Shown piece by piece: positions 1 to 6,103 of a stretch of DNA of 6,596 nucleotides. Every line of letters begins with the position of its first letter. Positions within the stretch are counted from its first letter, which is position 1. The position numbers were made by a program, and so were the translations under genes. Under the pieces are notes generated by a model. The model saw only the letters and a program-made list of their open reading frames with translations, was not told the DNA's origin and searched no databases. This DNA comes from a bacterium (GTDB taxonomy: Bacteria; Fidelibacterota; Marinisomatia; Marinisomatales; JAHJCW01), in assembly GCA_030621275.1 (NCBI GenBank), contig JAUXHY010000074.1:1-6596 (forward strand), in the 5' to 3' direction.

Positions 1-102
1 ATCTTCGATTATATAGTAGGAGTCATGCGTTGGTCTTTACGTGTCGAAGCATACGCCATAATTTTGACGACTGATGAATATCCGCCATTTAGTTTAACTT
101 AG
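1..102 (+). CDS. DUF4389-type membrane protein, C-terminal end (5' truncated by window edge)
   Basis: Frame 1 is open from the first base to a TAG at 100-102 and gives 33 residues. They include a VGVMRWSLRVEAYA stretch followed by LTTDEYPPFSL. This R-W-(S)-x-R-V-x-x-Y ... T-D-x-YPPF pattern is, from family knowledge, the conserved C-terminal signature of DUF4389 proteins, which are small bacterial membrane proteins of unknown function. The start and most of the protein lie left of the window, so no start, membrane count or operon partner can be given. No terminator hairpin is visible in the 90 AT-rich bases before the next gene, so read-through into the barrel gene is possible. The reading frame is certain. 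The family call rests on a short but distinctive motif recalled without a database search. Confidence 0.75.
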   Translation: MFDYIVGVMRWSLRVEAYAIILTTDEYPPFSLT

Positions 103-144
103 AATTAGCTGTAAATTAATTTTAGTTAATCAATAATTTTCTAA

Positions 145-174
145 TTAATATTACATATTAATTTTTATTATAAT
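145..174 (+). promoter_or_regulatory. Possible sigma-70-like promoter for the barrel gene
   Basis: A perfect TATAAT lies at 169-174. A partial -35-like TTAATA (4 of 6 matches to TTGACA) lies at 145-150, 18 bases upstream. Transcription would start near 181, giving a leader of about 12 bases that carries little more than the ribosome binding site. The whole 103-192 region is extremely AT-rich, so such a match can arise by chance. This is a weak call. Confidence 0.25.
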
Positions 175-181
175 AATAATG

Positions 182-187
182 AAGGAG
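182..187 (+). promoter_or_regulatory. Strong Shine-Dalgarno site of the barrel gene
   Basis: AAGGAG sits 5 bases before the ATG at 193. It fixes that start codon and shows that this organism uses classical Shine-Dalgarno initiation for at least some genes. Confidence 0.85.
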
Positions 188-192
188 AAACA

Positions 193-861
193 ATGAAAAA
201 AGCGTTTATATTGATGATGATCCTTTCCATTGTGTTTATCGGTATTTTACCCGCACAAGGAATGGGATTTGGTGTTAAAGGTGGTATAAATATGGCAAAA
301 TGGACCGGTGATGATATAACAGAAATGACTGATGAAGGATTTGACCAAAAATATGTCACAGCCTTCTCTGTTGGTGGATTTCTAACATTACCTATAGGCA
401 ATGCTCTCACCATAAGACCTGAATTGCTTTACACACAAAATGGAACAAAATTTGAATATTCAGAAGATGATGGCGAACTATCCATGTCTTCGAAAATGAA
501 CTGGTTAAATATTCCTGTTCTTGCAGTTTTCAACTTAGGACCAGTTGGAATCGTTGCAGGACCGTATTTTGATCTTTTCCTTAATGGTAAGGCAAAATTT
601 GAAATGTCTTATGGTGGTCAAAGTTTTGATGAAGAAGAAGATATTGAGAGTGATGAAGTCCAAACATTGAATTATGGGTTAATATTTGGTGCTGCCTATG
701 GCATTACTAATAATATTGATGTAGAATTGAGATATTCTCAAGGTTTAAATAGTCCTGATAAAGAACCTGATGATTATGATAATACGTGGGGCGAATACGA
801 AGAATCTGATACAAAACCTAGCATGATTCAATTATTAATAAACTTCTATTTAAAGAAGTAA
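193..861 (+). CDS. PorT-family outer-membrane beta-barrel protein
   Basis: This 222-residue protein is probably exported and inserted in the outer membrane. Residues 1-23 form a typical signal peptide: a KK N-terminus, a hydrophobic core (FILMMILSIVFIGIL) and a likely signal peptidase I site near PAQG (20-23). The mature part starts with GFGVKGGINMA, typical of the OMP_b-brl_2/PorT family. Alternating amphipathic strands follow, for example 57-67, 71-81, 103-113, 117-129, 159-170 and 174-182, and the protein ends in a strand IQLLINFYLKK at the C-terminus. Acidic segments between strands (38-53, 87-97, 144-157, 188-207) look like surface loops. The start is set by AAGGAG 5 bases upstream, and the gene is closed by its own terminator, so it is probably monocistronic. 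Members of this family rarely have a known ligand; no specific role is claimed. Confidence 0.85.
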   Translation: MKKAFILMMILSIVFIGILPAQGMGFGVKGGINMAKWTGDDITEMTDEGFDQKYVTAFSVGGFLTLPIGNALTIRPELLYTQNGTKFEYSEDDGELSMSSKMNWLNIPVLAVFNLGPVGIVAGPYFDLFLNGKAKFEMSYGGQSFDEEEDIESDEVQTLNYGLIFGAAYGITNNIDVELRYSQGLNSPDKEPDDYDNTWGEYEESDTKPSMIQLLINFYLKK

Positions 862-879
862 TAAACCAAAAACATAATA

Positions 880-915
880 AATGCCTCTTTTATTTAGAAA
901 GGGGCATTTTTTTTT
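880..915 (+). terminator. Rho-independent terminator of the barrel gene
   Basis: An 11-bp stem with one G-T wobble (880-890 paired with 898-908) and a 7-base loop overlaps a run of nine T (907-915), 18 bases after the barrel gene's stop codon. On the - strand the hairpin is followed by only a loose T-rich stretch, so it might also weakly stop the converging secernin operon, for which no other terminator is visible. Confidence 0.93.
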
Positions 916-922
916 AATAAAT

Positions 923-1159
923 ATGATGTGTGGTAGAAGTAATATTACAGACCTAAGAGATAAAAATAATTCTAAAGTGCAACAACTGATTAAATCCTTT
1001 AATGAAAAATTTGAATCAACTCAATGCTATGAGCTAACAGGCTGCGATTTGGGAACAGAAGAAGGTCAGACTAAATATAATGAAAATAGATGCAATGAAT
1101 TGTGTGATAAGTTTGTATTTGAGACTATAGAATTAACATTGGATTTAATTGACGATTAA
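923..1159 (+). pseudogene. C-terminal remnant of a C_GCAxxG_C_C family (putative redox-active) protein
   Basis: From the first ATG after the terminator this frame encodes 78 residues with Cys at 3, 35, 41, 57 and 61. The order GRS (4-6), a helix KVQQLIKSFNEKF, then ESTQCYELTGCDL (31-43), then C-x3-C and KFVFETIELTLDLI, matches the C-terminal half of the C_GCAxxG_C_C family, where F-x-S-x-x-C-x-E-L-x-G-x-D and a late C-x-x-(F)V are conserved. The N-terminal half, with the defining C-x-GCAxxG motif and the glycine-rich CGA segment, is absent. Upstream lie only the terminator hairpin and an in-frame TAA at 878-880. No Shine-Dalgarno site precedes 923 or 926. The best reading is a truncated gene whose 5' half was deleted or replaced when it became joined to the barrel gene. 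A translated small Cys-rich protein remains possible. The family match is from memory. Confidence 0.62.
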
Positions 1160-1168
1160 CGAACAATC

Positions 1169-2488
1169 CTAAAGTACCATTTCAGCTTTCATATTTTGAG
1201 CTTTCCAATACCTTCTATAATTACTTTTCGGTTTCTTTTCTATCGGTAAGTCATTTAATTCATTCAGTATATAATCTTCAAACTGTTTGGATTTCTCAAA
1301 AGCGGAATTCGTTAGATCATAAAATTTATCTGAATCCATATTTATACTTTTATCATAGAATTCTTTTTCAAGCTTACTTCGTCGATTGTTTAATAATTGG
1401 TGACGCTTTTGAAAATCCATTAAAATAGTACGATGAAGTTTTTCGTGTTCCCACCAGAGAGAATTTGGAGTATATTTTCCTTCCGGTGTTGGTCCAATAT
1501 CCGGTAAAACATTATCATTAAACTGGATTGGTTTAAATATTGAGATGCATGGAGCTGAAGTTCCCGTCGCCCAATATGTTTGTTCATCCTTTTTCAATGA
1601 AGCTACCAAAGAGGAAGTTGATTGCGAGGCATGGCGCGCAATTTTATTGGCAGAGTGAGCACATACTTGATTCATTAAGAAATGGCTATCAGGAGTATAA
1701 TCCAATGAACCATGATTCCGGAGAATAGAAAATGCATCAGTTACAATCATTTTATTATTATAGCCAAGTTGTCCCATTGAACTCTGCCTTCGTGCATTAC
1801 ATCGTGAAAACGTAGTATAAAACCAATCGGAATAACATTCCGCAAAATGAAATGTATGCCCCTTTTTCAACCAACCCTTCTTCTGAGCATAATTAATTAA
1901 GTCTGGATGACTCAAATCATACTCTTCGCCAATAGTTAATCCATTACTTATAGCATAATAATCTTGCACCTTTTTTGCTACCCAAAGATGTGCGGAAGTT
2001 TCTAACACCCACGCTTCTGATGAATCTGTAATTATGAAACTATTATGATAAGTGAGCTTCTTATCTTCAAACCCGCAAGGTCCACCCTGTTCGAAATCAG
2101 CAAGTAACTCGATAATAGTTTCTAATGCCCTATGTGCAGTATCAGTCCGTTCCAATGCTAATCTTAGCAAATCCATTCCGGTAAGCCGACCCTTTTTTTC
2201 AGTAGGCATTTTTGTAAATACAGCTTCGTTACCAATAGTCACGCCCTTATCATTTGCGCCAATCTCAGCTCCCCACATCCAAAATGGTCTGCTAATCAAA
2301 ACTGAGTTTGTTTTCGCAACTTGTGGAATTTCCAAATATGTACATTCCAAAGACTTACCGTTAGAATATTCGGCAACCGGATGATATTCCAATACTTGAG
2401 CTTCATTCGGTTCTCGATCACTATTTTTACCAAATATTACTGATCCGTCATGAGTCATGCTTGGCATCGCTACAAAAGTATCACACAT
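1169..2488 (-). CDS. Secernin-like peptidase C69 family protein (Ntn-hydrolase)
   Basis: This 439-residue protein aligns by eye with animal secernins and bacterial C69 dipeptidases. It opens with M-C-D-T-F-V-A, and Cys2 would become the N-terminal nucleophile after Met removal, as in N-terminal-nucleophile hydrolases. Further family blocks are VIFGKNSDR (17-25), the CTYLEI block (49-54), SRPFWMWGAEIGAND (66-80), GVTIGNEAV (82-90), GMDLLRLALER (104-114), YHNSFIITD (147-155), AWVLETSAHLWVA (159-171) and ISNGLTI (180-186). There is no signal peptide, so it is cytoplasmic. C69 enzymes hydrolyse amide bonds of dipeptides or related compounds; the substrate here is unknown. The gene is last in a three-gene operon, starting 3 bases after the kinase-like gene, with only a weak AAGAGA upstream, which suggests translational coupling. 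The start is fixed by Cys2. The long C-terminal helical extension (about 345-415) also fits the secernin length. Confidence 0.9.
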   Translation of the reverse strand: MCDTFVAMPSMTHDGSVIFGKNSDREPNEAQVLEYHPVAEYSNGKSLECTYLEIPQVAKTNSVLISRPFWMWGAEIGANDKGVTIGNEAVFTKMPTEKKGRLTGMDLLRLALERTDTAHRALETIIELLADFEQGGPCGFEDKKLTYHNSFIITDSSEAWVLETSAHLWVAKKVQDYYAISNGLTIGEEYDLSHPDLINYAQKKGWLKKGHTFHFAECYSDWFYTTFSRCNARRQSSMGQLGYNNKMIVTDAFSILRNHGSLDYTPDSHFLMNQVCAHSANKIARHASQSTSSLVASLKKDEQTYWATGTSAPCISIFKPIQFNDNVLPDIGPTPEGKYTPNSLWWEHEKLHRTILMDFQKRHQLLNNRRSKLEKEFYDKSINMDSDKFYDLTNSAFEKSKQFEDYILNELNDLPIEKKPKSNYRRYWKAQNMKAEMVL

Positions 2489-2491
2489 AAT

Positions 2492-3406
2492 TTATCTCTT
2501 AATTTTACCTGGTAGAATAAATTCATATTGGCGACGTAAAATCTTTGTTGTAAGCCACCTGTCAAATTTTCGGAATGCTAAAAATAATGTCCAAATTAAC
2601 TTATCCTCTTTATAATACTTTTCCACTTCTTTAACACTGATGAAATTCCCATCATCTTTTAGATATTTATTAATTGTCTTAATAGCTGTTGGTATTAGGT
2701 CTGCACGTTGTTCTTTATAAAGATTGGCAATTAAATCCATATAAACTTGTCGATTGTTATAATAACGCCCCATTACATCTTTTAAGAAAAATAATTTCAA
2801 TATCCATCGTAAAAATGATGGAGCCGTCTTCAGAATCAAATCAGGATTTAATTGCTCTACTTCATCTAATTTAAAGAGTGGTGTACTTGTATCAATATAA
2901 AATATTTTATCATCTTCTGTTAATATCCAATTTGAAAGCTGACCGTCAATTGCTACTTCAATTTTGGGCATATTTTTAGAGTTAAAATCCCATACCTTTT
3001 CAATTTCAGTGCAAATTTTATTTAATATAGACTCAAATTGTTGAGCATTAAATGATTTCGTCAATTTATGAGCAAATCGTTCAGGATTATGTTTCTTTTG
3101 AATAATATACAAAACTACCGGTCTTTTTTTATGAATAATTATTTCGGTTTTATCATCCGGTAAATTCAATCCGATTTGTTTTAAATAATTACAATATGAA
3201 TTATAGATCTTTGTATAATCTTCTGCTAATTGCTGATTCGTAAATAATGGTAAACGTTTATAGGCATTTTCGTCATCTCCTTGTATCTCAAATACAGTTG
3301 ATATTTCACCATACCCAAGTATTTCTGCCGGAATGAGTGATTGCTCAATTGCTGTTGGAATTAATCCTTTTTCAAATTTATGCAATTGTGTTTTTGTTAA
3401 ACTCAT
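2492..3406 (-). CDS. Uncharacterised protein with kinase-like catalytic signature (possibly DUF6206 family)
   Basis: This is a 304-residue cytoplasmic protein with no signal peptide. Seen directly: a glycine-rich loop GYGEISTVFEI (31-41), AYKRLP with Lys50, DGQLSNWIL with Asp154 and Asn159, and YIDTSTP with Asp172. Asp-to-Asn is 5 and Asn-to-Asp is 13 residues, identical to D166/N171/D184 of protein kinase A and D190/N195/D208 of APH(3'). This implies a protein-kinase/aminoglycoside-kinase fold with ATP and metal sites. The His of HRD/HGD is not present (AID instead) and DFG reads DTS, so the substrate is not predictable and a pseudokinase is not excluded. The C-terminal third is helical, rich in aromatic and basic residues, and ends in RRQYEFILPGKIKR. 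I recall a family DUF6206 of this appearance but could not verify it. The start overlaps the aminotransferase stop (ATGA, 3403-3406), with GGAAAG (3419-3414) 7 bases before it. Confidence 0.8.
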   Translation of the reverse strand: MSLTKTQLHKFEKGLIPTAIEQSLIPAEILGYGEISTVFEIQGDDENAYKRLPLFTNQQLAEDYTKIYNSYCNYLKQIGLNLPDDKTEIIIHKKRPVVLYIIQKKHNPERFAHKLTKSFNAQQFESILNKICTEIEKVWDFNSKNMPKIEVAIDGQLSNWILTEDDKIFYIDTSTPLFKLDEVEQLNPDLILKTAPSFLRWILKLFFLKDVMGRYYNNRQVYMDLIANLYKEQRADLIPTAIKTINKYLKDDGNFISVKEVEKYYKEDKLIWTLFLAFRKFDRWLTTKILRRQYEFILPGKIKR

Positions 3407-4716
3407 GATAAATCTTTCCGACTAAATAATCTATTCTTCATTCTGTCCATTTTCTGTTTTGCTCCATATAATTTTCTCAGTTTTCGAGCTGATTTTAATG
3501 CCTTATCCAATTTATTTAACACAATATTTGCTTCATTAATTGTCATAGTTAGGGGTGGCAAAAATTGACATACAGATTTATCATTATTAGCGTAAACCAT
3601 CAACAAGCCCTCATTATAAGCTGTTTTTGTTAGTACCGGACCACATAATTCATCTTTCATTTCAATTCCCATCATTAGTCCCATTTGTCGCAATCCGATC
3701 AAAAAACCTTTGTGAGTATCTATTAATTTCGTAACACCTTGATAAAATTGCTCCGCTATTATATTCACATTATTCAAAAAGTTTGATGATGAAGATATTT
3801 CCAAAACACGTTTAGCCACCCGACAACCCAATTCTGATCCACCAAAAGTTGAAATATGTATAAATGGATCTTCATGAAATACTGATTCTAAAGGTTCACG
3901 GATCACAGTAGCAGATATCGGATAAATACCACCGGAAAGACCCTTCCCTATCACGAGGATATCCGGAATAATATCAAAATGTTCGAACGCCCATAATTTC
4001 CCTGTTCGTCCAAGTCCGGTTTGAACTTCATCCATAACTAACAATATTTGGTGCTCATCGCAAAGCTTTCTTACTCCCTGAATATATTCTTTATCAGGAA
4101 TTTTAATTCCGAGTGTTGCAGGAATAGTTTCTAAAATTATCGCTGCAGTATTTGTATCAGCAGCGTTATTAAGAGCATCTAAATCATTAAATTGAACTTG
4201 TTTAAATCCCGCTATTGATGATCTAAACGGTTCCCGATATTTTGCATCGCCTGCGGCTAAAGCTAAGCCGGTATGTCCATGATAACCACCCTTTGCTGAA
4301 ATGATATCAGATCTGTTTGTGTAACCACGCGCCACTTTAAGCGCGAGATCAATTGCTTCTCCGCCACTTACTCCAAATATAGTGTAATTAAGGTCTCCCG
4401 GTGTTAAATCCGATAGCATAGCAGCAAGTTCTGCCCGTTCACGACTAATTAAATGGTGATTCCCAATATCGAAGCTATTTAGAGATTCCTTTAGGACATT
4501 AATTATTTCAGAATTTCTATGTCCAAGATTAAATACACCTCCGTTACTATGAAGGTTGATAAGCTTTTTTGTTCCGTCTAAGTCATGGATATATGAACCA
4601 CTTCGGTCGCCCATTACAAAATCCATATTGTATTTTTTGAAAAATTTAACTTTCCCGCTTGATACAAATTTTTTGTAATGATCTATTGCAGTACGTTTTT
4701 CAGAAGATGCTTTCAT
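3403..4716 (-). CDS. Class III PLP-dependent aminotransferase family enzyme
   Basis: This 437-residue cytoplasmic enzyme has the usual class III (ornithine/GABA aminotransferase-like) length and order of motifs: GVFNLGHRNSEI (60-71), the phosphate-binding VSGGEAIDLALKVAR (116-130), GGYHGHTGLAL (143-152), MDEVQTGLGRTGK (228-240) with Asp229 contacting the PLP ring nitrogen, IGKGLSGGIYPISA (256-269) with Schiff-base Lys258, STFGG (289-293) with Thr290 for the PLP phosphate of the partner subunit, GLMMGIEM (346-353) and FLPPLTMTINEAN (385-397). The usual EP-I-x-GEGG segment reads ETIPATLGI (196-204), pointing to a non-standard amino donor or to a related reaction such as phospho-lyase activity. 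A basic tail (409-437) extends past the fold. It is the first gene of the operon. No Shine-Dalgarno site precedes its ATG, and no convincing promoter is seen in the 71 bases up to the repeats. The fold is certain, the substrate unknown. Confidence 0.92.
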   Translation of the reverse strand: MKASSEKRTAIDHYKKFVSSGKVKFFKKYNMDFVMGDRSGSYIHDLDGTKKLINLHSNGGVFNLGHRNSEIINVLKESLNSFDIGNHHLISRERAELAAMLSDLTPGDLNYTIFGVSGGEAIDLALKVARGYTNRSDIISAKGGYHGHTGLALAAGDAKYREPFRSSIAGFKQVQFNDLDALNNAADTNTAAIILETIPATLGIKIPDKEYIQGVRKLCDEHQILLVMDEVQTGLGRTGKLWAFEHFDIIPDILVIGKGLSGGIYPISATVIREPLESVFHEDPFIHISTFGGSELGCRVAKRVLEISSSSNFLNNVNIIAEQFYQGVTKLIDTHKGFLIGLRQMGLMMGIEMKDELCGPVLTKTAYNEGLLMVYANNDKSVCQFLPPLTMTINEANIVLNKLDKALKSARKLRKLYGAKQKMDRMKNRLFSRKDLS

Positions 4717-4787
4717 AATATTGTAATTATTTGCTCGTAGTTTACGAAAGTAAATATTTTAATTGAAAAGGATTTATAAAGTATTAT

Positions 4788-4865
4788 GTCATTGCGAGGA
4801 ATGCAATGACGAAGCAATCTATTTTTTTATGAGATTGCTTCACTTTGCAGGACTATACTCGCAAT
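4788..4865. repeat. Intergenic palindromic repeat (GTCATTGCGAGGA type)
   Basis: The unit begins GTCATTGCGAGGA and ends CTCGCAAT. Outer arms ATTGCGAG (4791-4798) and CTCGCAAT (4858-4865) are exact inverted copies, as are inner arms GAAGCAATCT (4811-4820) and AGATTGCTTC (4832-4841). A further local hairpin pairs GTCATTGC (4788-4795) with GCAATGAC (4803-4810). From memory, repeats of this core occur dispersed between genes of several bacterial phyla. No gene is encoded. Such elements are usually regarded as REP/MITE-like; the function here is unknown. The right side (4842-4857) looks degenerate. Confidence 0.8.
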
Positions 4866-4886
4866 GGTGTTATAACTGATTCAATA

Positions 4887-4941
4887 TTCACCCCACTATC
4901 CTGCGGATATCTCCCCTTGAGGGGAGACACAGAGGGGTGAA
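4887..4941. repeat. Second intergenic palindromic repeat (TTCACCCC...GGGGTGAA type)
   Basis: Outer arms TTCACCCC (4887-4894) and GGGGTGAA (4934-4941) are exact inverted copies. Inside are two hairpins: TATCC/GGATA around TGC (4897-4909) and CTCCCCT/AGGGGAG around TG (4911-4926). The G+C-rich arms stand out from the AT-rich surroundings. The element lies 30 bases after the glycerate kinase stop (reading -), so it could form a strong RNA structure at that transcript's 3' end, but no T-run follows the hairpins. From memory, similar units are dispersed in some Bacteroidota-related genomes. Confidence 0.78.
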
Positions 4942-4971
4942 TTATTCTTATAAAAACGGTATTTATTACAA

Positions 4972-6081
4972 TTAAGTAATAAAACGTGGCAATACTTTTG
5001 CAGTTAATTCTTCAAGTAAATTTTCACCGTCTTTAATAGCTTGTTTTACCGGAACATTTAAATCCCTACAAATAGAATAACAAGCTTGAATTCCATGTTT
5101 TCTTGCTATTGTTTGATCAATAGTGTGATCGCCACATAAAGCAATAATTGGAGTTTTTTTATTTGATACATATTCAGCCACTCCAAAGGGGACTTTCCCT
5201 TGTAATGATTGATTATCCATTCGCCCTTCACCCGTAATTATTAAATCAGCATCCTTAACAATTTCATTAAAATTTAAAACATCCAAAATTAATTCTATAC
5301 CTTTATGTAATTTTGCATTACAAAATGCCATTAATCCCCAACCCATACCACCGGCTGCACCGGCGCCTGGATAATTTGGATCTACATCGGGTATCATATC
5401 AGCAAGATGCATCAATCCTTTATCAAGGAATTCAATTTGATTTGGAGTTGCTCCTTTTTGTGCGGCATAGACTTGCGCTGCACCTCTAGATCCTGTTAAT
5501 ACATTTTTTACATCACAGGCTACGTCGATTTGAACAGTACTAACTCTAGGATCAACTAAAGATTTATCAATTGATTTAATATCATTAAGGAACCCTCCTG
5601 TAATCGGAGAATTGACTCCATTAAATTGGACACCAAGGGCTTGTGCCAATCCGGCACCACCATCATTTGTAGAACTGCCCCCAATCCCAATAACTATTCG
5701 ATTTACATTTGCGTCAAGTGCAATCCGTATCAATTCACCAACGCCAGAAGTTGTAGTTTTCAACGGATTCCTTTTGCTCTCAGGTACTAATTGCAATCCG
5801 GCTGCTTGGGCAAGTTCAATTACAGCTAAATTTTTATCATGGAATAAAGCCCAACTTGCTTTTCGCGATTCTCCCAAAGGACCAGTTATGTTAGAATATT
5901 GTTTTTGTCCATTCATCGCATTTAAGAATGTGTCAACAGTTCCTTCACCACCATCTGCAATTGGACAAGCTACAATTTCCGCATTTTCTGCAATTCTTGA
6001 AATACCTCTCGCAATAGCATGAGCAGCCATAATTGCACTCATTGAATCTTTAAAACTATCTACAGCAATAACTATTTTCAT
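4972..6081 (-). CDS. Glycerate 2-kinase (GlxK/GarK family)
   Basis: The protein transfers phosphate from ATP to D-glycerate, in this family normally giving 2-phosphoglycerate, which feeds glycolate/glyoxylate or sugar-acid breakdown into glycolysis. It has 369 residues, close to the usual length of about 375-385. Family motifs run the whole length: MKIVIAVDSFKDSMSA at the start, ACPIADGGEGTVD (38-50), GIGGSSTNDGGAGLAQALG (132-150), TGSRGAAQVYAAQKGA (196-211), GAGAAGGMGWGL (239-250), LIITGEGRMDNQSLQGK (280-296) and IIALCGDH (312-319). There is no signal peptide. The start lies 22 bases after the arsM stop with only a weak GGTG before it, so co-transcription and re-initiation are plausible. It is unrelated by sequence to the DeoR- or PdxB-linked kinases. 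The exact product (2- versus 3-phosphoglycerate) cannot be read from the sequence. Confidence 0.95.
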   Translation of the reverse strand: MKIVIAVDSFKDSMSAIMAAHAIARGISRIAENAEIVACPIADGGEGTVDTFLNAMNGQKQYSNITGPLGESRKASWALFHDKNLAVIELAQAAGLQLVPESKRNPLKTTTSGVGELIRIALDANVNRIVIGIGGSSTNDGGAGLAQALGVQFNGVNSPITGGFLNDIKSIDKSLVDPRVSTVQIDVACDVKNVLTGSRGAAQVYAAQKGATPNQIEFLDKGLMHLADMIPDVDPNYPGAGAAGGMGWGLMAFCNAKLHKGIELILDVLNFNEIVKDADLIITGEGRMDNQSLQGKVPFGVAEYVSNKKTPIIALCGDHTIDQTIARKHGIQACYSICRDLNVPVKQAIKDGENLLEELTAKVLPRFIT

Positions 6082-6103
6082 AATAACACCAAGTGATTAT
6101 AAC

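Noticed and set aside
168..413. Open frame on the - strand across the start of the barrel gene
   Set aside because: It is antisense to the signal peptide and first strands of a well-supported gene, and shows no domain.
881..922. Longer start for the Cys-rich remnant at the ATG at 881
   Set aside because: These 14 codons lie inside the terminator stem and T-run, have no ribosome site and do not match the family; the similarity begins after 923.
1540..1728. Short + strand frame within the secernin-like gene
   Set aside because: Antisense to conserved C69 sequence, with no recognisable motif or ribosome site.
2052..2384. 110-codon + strand frame within the secernin-like gene
   Set aside because: Antisense shadow of the most conserved C69 blocks; Ser/Pro-rich noise composition.
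4745..4752. Bacteroidota-style -7 element (TACTTTCG on the - strand, 7 of 8 matches to TAnnTTTG) before the aminotransferase gene
   Set aside because: No matching -33 TTTG at the right distance, and one near-match in AT-rich DNA is not enough to call a promoter.
4821..4830. T-rich loop in the first repeat as an intrinsic terminator
   Set aside because: The T-run is in the hairpin loop, not after a stem, so it does not have terminator geometry on either strand.
4788..4941. CRISPR array or transposon end pair
   Set aside because: The two elements differ in sequence, there are no regularly spaced direct repeats, and no transposase gene lies in the window.
5612..6022. 136-codon + strand frame within the glycerate kinase gene
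   Set aside because: Antisense shadow; its Pro/Ala/Ser-rich composition reflects the complement of Gly/Ala-rich kinase motifs.
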